This document shows positions 7,816-13,822 of a DNA stretch of 19,881 bases, piece by piece; position 1 is the stretch's first letter; each line of letters begins with the position of its first letter. Made by a program: the position numbers and the translations under genes. The notes beneath the pieces were generated by a model. It was not told the origin of the DNA. It searched no databases and saw nothing but the letters and a program-made list of their open reading frames with translations. Source of the DNA: Heterostelium multicystogenum (Eukaryota; Evosea; Eumycetozoa; Acytosteliales; Acytosteliaceae). The stretch lies in the NCBI GenBank assembly GCA_003667245.1, contig RCNN01000312.1, forward strand, positions 1 to 19,881, written 5' to 3'.

Positions 7816-8932
7816 TAGCTAGACAGTCCTTTGTAGATTTTCTCTAAGTTATGAGCTTTGCGAAGCTCTTTGTCTGTTAGTTCAGTTATAGGGAAGATTT
7901 CCCTGTTTAGCACGAAATAACAGTCAGGCCTTAGAAGATCGTTGCTCATGACTCCAGTGTTGTGAGTGGTCACTATAGTCTGAGCTTGAGAAGTAATTAT
8001 CTTCTCAACTATAGTTGAAGCTAGAGCATGATGATAGAACGCATCAAATTCGTCTATATAGGCGAAAGTGACCTCTCCACTTTTTAAACGGAGCCACCAA
8101 AAATAGAAAATGCCTAAAGATAACGTACCTGTGGATGCGGCCGAGCCAAAACTCAAGTTTGGTTTCGCCGAAATCGAAATATATAGCTTTGTTACTATTT
8201 GCGTCGATATCAACCATTAGCGAGCATTCTATGCCAGCATCATTCAGGAATTTTTCAAAATCCTCAATTGAATCGCTTTCGATTATGCTTTGCGATAATC
8301 GCTTGACACCAATATCCTTACCTACATATTCCCCCTTGTTGTTTGCATTTAGCGAGCGAAAGAAAACCATTCCCTCAATAAATTTTAACAGGCTGAAAAA
8401 ATATCTTGTTTGTTTTGGTGTCATCTAGTATTGAGTTGCTTTTAATGTATTTAAGTAGCGATATTTCAGAGTCGCCGACATCTTTCTTTAAGTGTTCCGC
8501 ACCTTCCAATTCAATTTGTGCCAATGGTGAATTACGGCGATCTATGTGGAGAATGCGAAAATTATCTATCAAAAGAATTTCATAAACTAACTTCGTGCAG
8601 GATTTCTTTCCGTAGCTATATACTATTTTGGCGCCGTCAATGTGGAACTCAAAAATAAACTCCGCGATGGAGCCTTTTTTTTGCCCATTAAGATAGTTGT
8701 TTTCCAATGAGGAAAAGTAACTGGGAGAATCGACTAGGTGTAAAACTGGGTCAACACCATTGCAAGACCCAAGTTTGACTTGCCGCCGCCATTAGGGCCA
8801 TAAAATCATGGCATGTCTTACAATGCCTTCATTGACCGCGTTCTCGTTAAATTCGTATTGCTGGCTAGTTAAATCGAAACGTAACCACTCTGAGAAGTTT
8901 CGGAAATTTTTCACGGAAAATTTATGTAGCAT
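7815..8932 (-). CDS. AAA/ABC-type ATPase (AAA15/COG1106-like), frameshifted; defence-type sensor candidate
   Basis: The start is the ATG at 8932: MLHKFSVKNFRNFSEWL is a typical beginning for RecF/OLD-like ATPases. Walker A is YGPNGGGKSN (about 8800), split from the N-terminus by an extra T near 8808. A long insert of helical and beta segments follows (8707-8140; for example FIFEFHIDGAKIVYSYGKKS). Then come the signature-like ASTGTLSLG, Walker B FAYIDEFDAF and the switch histidine in TIVTTHNT, ending at TAA 7815-7817. About 372 residues, with shifts near 8808, 8770, 8420 and 8145. The downstream Toprim-like gene overlaps its stop by one base. This layout is found in ATPase-nuclease immune systems. 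An alternative in-frame ATG at 8971 exists but adds residues unlike the family. Confidence 0.75.
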
Positions 8933-9157
8933 CAGGGTAACCCCGTCTGATTGATAGGGTGAGCCTACCATTCTTTCGCGCAGCCGTAAAAAAACTACGG
9001 CATGAAAGCTTCTGAGGTAGGTGCCTCCAAATGACTCGTTCTGACCGATTGCCGCCTATCGTGGAGGGGGCGTCACTGCATGGAGCAGTGTTGGTACGAA
9101 AGTGGTACGCAGGTTTCAGGTCGGCTCTGTAGGGTAATCAATACAAGGTGTGCAGGA

Positions 9158-9236
9158 TTAGTCGTTCCAATCCATCATGGGTGCAACGCTGAAGCGACGG
9201 GACAGGGCTTGCGGGTGGCGCTATGTCTGAGGGCAT
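9158..9236 (-). pseudogene. dusA: stranded native 5' fragment of dusA at the right junction
   Basis: Read on the minus strand this gives [13 protein letters not shown] followed at once by TAA (9158-9160). The first eleven residues are those of the full-length dusA at about 1350-1322. The ATG at 9236 is out of frame with this body by one base, just as at the left copy, and an in-frame TAG lies near 9224, so the true native start is unclear. Similarity with the left copy extends upstream to GCAGTTTATCAGG. It is the original start of the gene, cut off by integration, and its promoter now drives nothing useful. Confidence 0.8.
9166..9178. repeat. right attachment site (attR) core
   Basis: Exact copy of TCCAATCCATCAT from 1322-1334. 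The bases to its left (9159-9165) do not match dusA, so this is the element-side junction. Confidence 0.75.
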
Positions 9237-9511
9237 TGGGATCTGGGATGGAGATTGCGAAGGGTAAGCAGTTTATCAGGAATGGGTCGGAGGGGCTGGG
9301 GTTGATCGTGCGAGATTCGATCAATATTAAGTAAATCAGTCTCCCTTTTTTCCCTTTTCCCGCTTTGGTGGAGGAGCGAGTAGAAAATCAACCGTTGGTT
9401 GGTTTTTTTCGAAAAACTCATGCCTGATATTTCGTTGGTGGAACAATCTGCTATCAATCAACCGTTCATTTTGATAAAGGTAGGAAACGCCGGATTTCTG
9501 GAAAGAGATGC

Positions 9512-9933
9512 ATGAAAAAGGAACAGCGACCACCTCATTCAGGTCACCCTAACGCTTACGAACTCCTCGTGGCAAAGCTATTAGCCAAGCAGCGCGATTA
9601 TTGAAAAAGCTAGAAGTGCAGTTTGCTCGCTTTCATAAAATGCCAGTTGATCAAAAGATGGGGTATTTGAGAGGAAATCAGTTTGCGAGTTTTTGTACTA
9701 TCCGAATCAACGCGCGGTGGTGGGTTGTTGTATGGACTGAAGGGGAGGGGTGTTTCGATGAGTTGTGTGATGTCGTTGCGAAATTTTCTCCTGAACTAAA
9801 GGGGAAGGTGGGATTTGATGTTGCCAAAAAAGTAATTAAGGATGAATTTCGACAGCAGTTCATGATTAATGGTCTGAAGCTTGATAAGGAAGGTGCAGAA
9901 CTATACTTGGAGGGCTGTTGTTGTTGGGGTTGA
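9512..9933 (+). CDS. hypothetical small protein, probably split by one lost base
   Basis: A 30-codon frame starts at ATG 9512 behind GGAAAGAG (9500-9507) and reads MKKEQRPPHSGHPNAYELL to KQRDY, then TGA at 9602. An overlapping frame continues at 9601 with KKLEVQFARFHKMPVDQKMG, FCTIRINARWWVVVWTEGEG and FDELCDVVAKFSPELKGKVG to TGA at 9931-9933. One missing base after KQRDY would make a single soluble protein of about 140 residues; the two halves look like one protein. I recognise no domain. It lies in AT-rich DNA right of attR, about 100 bp upstream of the HEPN-type gene on the same strand, so the two may be cotranscribed. Confidence 0.5.
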
Positions 9934-10034
9934 AGTCAAAATGTAAGAAAATTGTGCATAAACATTCCTTTGTGTTTTCTTTACGGGCAGCAGCCCTGAT
10001 AACTTTAGTATTGGGCCGGTTACAATTTGTTAGG

Positions 10035-11047
10035 ATGAGTATTTTTTTAGAAAATTGCCAAAAAAGCTTTAAGAAGTATGAATGGTTTGATGAGGATAGA
10101 CGTGAATTAGTAAGCTCGCTGGAGGGGCGCGCGTTAGATTATTATAAAAAATTTCCGTGGATCGCTAGTGTAGAAATCAATCAGTGCGACTTTGAGATTT
10201 CGTACAAGCCAAGCAGTATTTGGATGTCAAACAGCCCTTAATGTGGTCAGGGTCATGTTCGGCGCCGCGCATACTCCGACGCCTGCGGTCTGAGCACGGC
10301 CGAGAGGGGCGCTTCAAATTTTGCAAGGATTTGGTCTGTAAACGATGAGGAGTACGAATGTGCGCTCAGCTCAAGCGCTGCTTTTCCGCATGCCCGACAA
10401 ACTGGTATGACTATTTAAACAAAGATGATGGGTTGAATGTTAAAAGGTTTCTTGGTGATGTGATTGAGGTTTCTAATGGCTTTTTCCCACACACGGAGTT
10501 GAGTTCTCGACTGATCGATTCGATCAATTGGTTTGGTGATGCAGTGATGGGAGAATTCTGATGCAGCGGCAATAGTTAAATATGTAACGGCTATCGAGCG
10601 CTTGTACTTTGGTGTTCAGTGTCAGGGTATGAGGAAGAAATTTTCCAGCCGAATTCAGCGTATATTAAAAGATCTCGAGTATGAAGGTGATGGGAAGGTG
10701 TTTGAGGTGGCAAGTGATGTATATAGGTTAGATCTACTTTGGTGCATGGTGCTATCTCACCAAGTCTAGGTGAAGTGATTTTGCCCCTGAGTAAGGCTGA
10801 GGAATTGGCTAGGCGTTGCATTATAAGTGCAGTGCAAATCTATGCTCTTATTCATGAGGTTTTCCGACCTTTGAATTCTGCTGATTTTGAGCTTGGAATG
10901 CTTGAATATGAGGCTAAAGTATCGAGTGGCTTTCTTATATGGCCCGCTAAACGACACTCGGAGAGAGTTGGAAATTTTCCAGGCTGTTACTCAGGAATAA
11001 ATGATCCGACAACCTTGCCGCAAATATGGGTTTCCTCAGTAATATAA
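10035..11047 (+). CDS. HEPN-domain protein (ApeA-like C-terminal region), frameshifted
   Basis: The start is the ATG at 10035, MSIFLENCQKSFKKYEWF. Blocks in order are EGRALDYYKKFPWIASVEIN, ISYKPSSIWMSNSP, VNDEEYECALSSSAAFPHAR, DDGLNVKRFLGDVIEVSNGF, FPHTELSSRLIDSINWFGDA, IVKYVTAIERLYFGVQCQGM and KKFSSRIQRILKDLEY. Then, split by a lost A near 10732, comes RSTLVHGA, an R-x4-H motif as in HEPN ribonucleases, followed by AEELARRCIISAVQIY. HEPN proteins often cut RNA in abortive infection or toxin-antitoxin systems. Frames change near 10240, 10285, 10405, 10555 and 10732. About 335 residues; the 3' end at TAA 11045-11047 is uncertain. The strongly AT-rich composition marks it as acquired. RNase function is inferred from the motif only. 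Confidence 0.62.
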
Positions 11048-11054
11048 AGGTAGG

Positions 11055-11113
11055 CGGGACAGATTTATTTGATGCCTAATAATCCAGTTTAAATTTTAAA
11101 TAAATCCGTCCCG
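11055..11113. terminator. long near-perfect inverted repeat after the HEPN gene
   Basis: CGGGACAGATTTATTT (11055-11070) pairs with AAATAAATCCGTCCCG (11098-11113): 16 positions with one mismatch and a 27-base loop. It begins just after the HEPN-gene stop and marks the right edge of the AT-rich DNA. TTTATTC follows on the plus strand. It could serve as a terminator for converging transcripts, or be an element end. Confidence 0.5.
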
Positions 11114-11392
11114 TTTATTCTTGGGTGGGAAAATGCTCGGGCAGGGGATCGACCAATAGATGCACTCGAGACGGTGCAGTATGCAAGCTGCCCTTTGTCC
11201 GCTAGCAGCGACATTTATGTCACGGGGGATCACTCGCTCGGTTTTGCTGCAGTTTTTCGCAATCAGCGGACCGAACTGGAGGATCTGTACGACGTCTTTC
11301 ATGGTGGTCATGCAGGGGCAGACCATGGAGCTCTCCAATTTTCCTTGAGAAATTTCCCACGCTTTTCTCAGCTTGTCCCTCAGACCTCGCAT
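11096..11392 (-). CDS. possible small protein with a perfect Shine-Dalgarno site
   Basis: On the minus strand AGGAGG (11404-11399) sits six bases before an ATG at 11392, an ideal ribosome site, itself preceded by a small hairpin (11409-11425). The 98-codon frame starts MRGLRDKLRKAWEISQGKLE, contains CPC, and ends at TAA inside the inverted repeat at 11055-11113. I recognise no domain and the composition is not clearly coding. The rest of 11114-11508 shows nothing else I can support apart from a T-rich hairpin GGCGT-TTTTT-ACGCC (11479-11493). Confidence 0.3.
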   Translation of the reverse strand: MRGLRDKLRKAWEISQGKLESSMVCPCMTTMKDVVQILQFGPLIAKNCSKTERVIPRDINVAASGQRAACILHRLECIYWSIPCPSIFPPKNKRDGFI

Positions 11393-11508
11393 CGCTAACC
11401 TCCTCAAACCGCTGGAAACCAGTGGCCGGATGTGGAAGTCCGTACCAGCTAAGACGCAATCGCCTATAAACACCAGCCGGCGTTTTTTACGCCTGTATCA
11501 TGTGTCAT

Positions 11509-11595
11509 GGCGGCTGTGCGCGGGGCACTTCGGTGCGCCGGGTCCTTAGCCCTGGTCTTCCACACCTGCGTACAGCTGCCACCCTCATGTGGAAG
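11509..11595 (+). promoter_or_regulatory. folded leader RNA (three-way junction plus pseudoknot) upstream of DUF3077/DUF6124 gene
   Basis: GGCGGCTGT (11509-11517) pairs with ACAGCTGCC (11572-11580) with one G-U pair, closing a domain. Inside are a UUCG-capped hairpin GCAC-TTCG-GTGC (11525-11536) and a second hairpin, CCGGG with CCTGG (about 11538-11555). In addition CTTCCACA (11557-11564), inside the domain, is exactly complementary to TGTGGAAG (11588-11595) outside it, which would form a pseudoknot or an alternative fold. The ribosome site AAGGAG (11620-11625) is 25 bases further on. The regulatory role is inferred. Confidence 0.55.
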
Positions 11596-11633
11596 TGAGA
11601 TTGGCAGTTCCTGAATAGTTAAGGAGCTTCGCC

Positions 11634-11999
11634 ATGTACAAAGTCACACCGAATCCGCCTCATGCTTCAAACGCTGCCCCCACTGATGCCAAGCTTCAAG
11701 CTGCGGCTCAGCGTGCTATCCATCATTACTTGCCGTCATCCGATAACGACGTTCCCGCCGAGCAACCGAGCAGCAACCTATTCCGCGTCAGCCCCGACAT
11801 AGACACCGAAACCCTTCTAGCCAACGCCGCCGAAAACCTGGAATCCGCCAACCAAATGGCTGCAACCCTGGCTTTCGACCTCGATGAACCCCATCGCGCC
11901 ATCGTCCTGGGCATCCAGCAGCTAATCGACCTGAGTGCTCTACTCGTTGACCGAGCCTTGGAGCAAGTCGCGCCTGTAGGCAGCACGGCCACCGCCTGA
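11634..11999 (+). CDS. DUF3077/DUF6124 family protein
   Basis: An intact 121-codon frame from ATG 11634, preceded by AAGGAG at 11620-11625. It starts MYKVTPNPPHASNAAPTDAK and has LQAAAQRAIHHYL, then FRVSPDIDTETLLANAAENL and a predicted helical C-terminal half, HRAIVLGIQQLIDLSALLVD. This is the layout of the small DUF3077 (now DUF6124) proteins, which I know mainly from Pseudomonas, often in several copies per genome and without known function. No signal peptide or membrane segment. The folded leader just upstream suggests post-transcriptional control. It is followed by a hairpin at 12010-12031. The GC-rich codon use matches the core genome. Confidence 0.82.
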   Translation: MYKVTPNPPHASNAAPTDAKLQAAAQRAIHHYLPSSDNDVPAEQPSSNLFRVSPDIDTETLLANAAENLESANQMAATLAFDLDEPHRAIVLGIQQLIDLSALLVDRALEQVAPVGSTATA

Positions 12000-12009
12000 T
12001 GCCGAACCC

Positions 12010-12031
12010 TGCCGCCTTACCCAAGGCGGCA
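12010..12031 (+). terminator. hairpin after the DUF3077/DUF6124 gene
   Basis: TGCCGCCTT-ACCC-AAGGCGGCA is a perfect 9-bp stem with a 4-base loop, 10 bases after the gene's stop. No T-run follows, so termination may be weak or the hairpin may protect the mRNA 3' end. Confidence 0.6.
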
Positions 12032-12143
12032 ACCTGAACGCATACTGTCATCCAGCAAAGTTTCATAATTCCCTGCGCTTTTGAGGTCTAGGATCCTCCT
12101 TAAGAGAGGACCCATACGCCTCCAGTCCAAAGGGAACTTAAAA

Positions 12144-12377
12144 ATGATCTCCAATCTCGTCAAAGTCGTGATGGTCGCAGGCACGTTGCTCTTGGCCGCT
12201 TGTTCGTCGGGTTCATCGGGCATGAGTAGCGACCTGAGCAGCGACCCTTGTTATTCAGGGGGATGCCAAGCGTTTGGCGACCACAGCCCCAGCAAGGCCG
12301 CCAAGATGAATTTTGGCGGCAACGCGCTGGGGAGCAGTTACGGGGAGTATGGTTCGGGGTTGATGCATGATGACTGA
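12144..12377 (+). CDS. small putative lipoprotein
   Basis: The start is the ATG at 12144, chosen because AGGGAA lies about 8 bases before it; an upstream ATG at 12081 would put residues before the signal peptide. The protein has 77 residues: MISNLVKVVMVAGTLLLAAC is a clear lipoprotein signal peptide with lipobox LAAC, so the mature protein would begin at Cys20 and be anchored to the outer or inner membrane. The mature part is short and rich in Gly and Ser, with DPCYSGGCQAF (two cysteines five apart). No known domain. It is a single intact gene between the DUF3077/DUF6124 gene and the convergent MFS gene. Confidence 0.75.
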   Translation: MISNLVKVVMVAGTLLLAACSSGSSGMSSDLSSDPCYSGGCQAFGDHSPSKAAKMNFGGNALGSSYGEYGSGLMHDD

Positions 12378-12422
12378 CTGAGCGGGCGGGGCAGTCATTT
12401 ACTCAGTGACTGACCCACCGCT

Positions 12423-12446
12423 TTCGCGAGCAAGCCCGCTCCCACA
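12423..12446 (-). repeat. REP element, copy 2 (inverted relative to copy 1)
   Basis: Exact reverse complement of the 24 bases at 329-352. It lies between the convergent lipoprotein and MFS genes. A weak hairpin, CAGTCA (12392-12397) with TGACTG (12407-12412), precedes it and may serve as the lipoprotein terminator. Confidence 0.8.
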
Positions 12447-12464
12447 TTGGATCGTGGGAGGGCT

Positions 12465-13652
12465 TTAGTGACCGCCTTTCATACGTCGGGCGATCAGGTA
12501 GATGCCCAAGCCTACCAGCGCCGTAGCCGCGCCAATGTAGCCCGTGCTGGTCCACCCATACCCCGCCGTAATCGCCATCCCACCGAACCACGGCCCCAGC
12601 GCATTCGCCAGGTTGAACGCCGCGTGGTTGGACGCCGCCGCCAGGCTCGGTGCTTCATGCGCAATGTCCATCAAGCGGATTTGCAGCGGCGCGGCCATGG
12701 CGATCATGGTGCCGACCAGGCCGATGCCCAGCAGTACGCTCCACAGCGAACTCGCGGCGAAGGTGAAGAAGATCAGCACGGCCATCGACCACACCATAAT
12801 CCAGCCCACTGCGCGAAATTGCAGGCGGTCAAACAGTTTGCCGCCGGCGATGTTGCCGATGATGCCGCCTACGCCAAACGCGGCCAGACCGAAGGGGATC
12901 CACTGCGGCGACACTTTGGTCACTTCGAGCATGGTCGGCGCCAGGTAGCTGAACACGCAGAACATCCCGGCAAACCCAATAGCACCAATGGACAGCGCCA
13001 TCCACACCTGTGGTTTGGTGAAAGCGCGCAGTTCTTTGCGCGGGTCGCTGCGGGGTTCGTCGTGGCGATCCGGTACGAATTGCCAGACCAGCGCGATGGT
13101 GCACAGGGCGATAGCGCTGACCAGCGCGAACGCCGAGCGCCAGCCCAGGTGTTGACCAAGGAAGGTGGCGATGGGGTTGCCGAGCAGCATGGCCAGGGTC
13201 AGGCCCATCATCACCCGCGCGACCGCGCCGGCACGTTTGTCGTTGGGCACCATGCTGGAGGCGACCACGGCGGCGATGCCGAAGTAGGCGCCGTGGGGCA
13301 GGCCGCTGATAAAGCGGAAAGCCACCAGCGAGCCGAAAGTCGGGGTAAACGCCGTGGCCAGGTTGCCCAGGGCATAAAGCCCCATCAGCAGCAGGAGCAT
13401 GTGTTTGCGCAGCAACTTGGCGCCGAGGATCGCCAGCAGTGGGGCGCCGACCATCACGCCCAGCGCATAGGCGCTGATGGCGTGGCCCACTTGCGGTTCG
13501 CTGAGATTGAGGTTGTGGGCGATGTCGGGCATCAGCCCCATGATGGCGAATTCGCCGGTGCCGATCGCAAAGGCGCCCACGGCCATGGCCGCTTCCATTT
13601 TGGCGGCGCTGCGCGCGGGCAGCACGTGCCCGGGTGTTTGCTGGATAGTCAT
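12465..13652 (-). CDS. MFS efflux permease (AraJ/YdhP-like drug:H+ antiporter family)
   Basis: An intact 395-residue protein with about 12 hydrophobic segments, an inner-membrane proton-driven exporter by family. Markers are FAIGTGEFAIMGLMPDIAHN in TM1 and the following loop, ISAYALGVMVGAPLLAILG in TM2, LLRKHMLLLLMGLYALGNL with the basic loop of motif A, FRFISGLPHGAYFGIAAVVA with the motif-B arginine, NDKRAGAVARVMMGLTLAML, LGNPIATFLGQHLGWRSAF (motif C-like), and a charged central loop (PDRHDEPRSDPRKELR) before TM7. This family includes AraJ, YdhP and PbuE-like exporters of sugars, purines or drugs; the substrate cannot be read from sequence. The start at 13652 gives a short cytosolic N-terminus with a weak ribosome site. 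It is the longest gene in the window without a frameshift, and diverges from the kinase gene across 170 bp. Confidence 0.9.
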   Translation of the reverse strand: MTIQQTPGHVLPARSAAKMEAAMAVGAFAIGTGEFAIMGLMPDIAHNLNLSEPQVGHAISAYALGVMVGAPLLAILGAKLLRKHMLLLLMGLYALGNLATAFTPTFGSLVAFRFISGLPHGAYFGIAAVVASSMVPNDKRAGAVARVMMGLTLAMLLGNPIATFLGQHLGWRSAFALVSAIALCTIALVWQFVPDRHDEPRSDPRKELRAFTKPQVWMALSIGAIGFAGMFCVFSYLAPTMLEVTKVSPQWIPFGLAAFGVGGIIGNIAGGKLFDRLQFRAVGWIMVWSMAVLIFFTFAASSLWSVLLGIGLVGTMIAMAAPLQIRLMDIAHEAPSLAAASNHAAFNLANALGPWFGGMAITAGYGWTSTGYIGAATALVGLGIYLIARRMKGGH

Positions 13653-13822
13653 GGGTAACTCTGTTTGATGAAGTGCACGAAGGACAGCCGCCGATGCTAC
13701 GCAAGCAGCGACGAAGGTGTCTAGAACAGCGTGTTGCGCGAGAGTTCCATCGGCGCAAGCAGTGCGGGGCTTTGAGATCCGTCTTATTCAACTACCCTCT
13801 CGCCACGCTTACTCTTTTGGCG

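Larger units (their letters stand above)
1322..9178. mobile_element. degraded prophage/genomic island integrated in the 5' end of dusA
   Basis: The roughly 7.8-kb interval is bounded by a 13-bp direct repeat, TCCAATCCATCAT. The left copy sits inside the full-length dusA; the right copy sits in a dusA N-terminal fragment that ends at a stop directly after MMDWND. This is the classic outcome of site-specific integration: the element replaces the 5' end of the target and strands the native one at the far side. The cargo is a P2-like terminase/portal remnant, a bacteriocin-immunity pair, a repeat-rich non-coding tract and an ATPase/Toprim-like pair. I see no integrase, excisionase, lysis or tail genes, so the element is probably immobile now. 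It is AT-rich from about 3200 rightward, unlike the flanks. Confidence 0.78.

Noticed and set aside
8933..9165. Possible integrase tail or terminator near attR (hairpin GCCGTA-AAAAAAC-TACGGC at 8983-9001; 33-codon frame at about 9032; GGTACG repeats near 9092-9110)
   Set aside because: The usual place for the integrase, but no tyrosine-recombinase motif (R-HxxR-Y) can be read in any frame; the hairpin has no U-tract after it.
9336..9533. 65-codon minus-strand frame upstream of the stranded dusA start
   Set aside because: The translation looks mildly protein-like, but it needs a GTG start without a ribosome site and overlaps the better supported plus-strand gene at 9512.
12447..13658. 403-codon open frame on the plus strand opposite the MFS gene
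   Set aside because: It is a shadow of the GC-rich MFS gene: composition dominated by Gln, His, Arg and Ala, no domain, whereas the minus strand gives a clear 12-segment permease.
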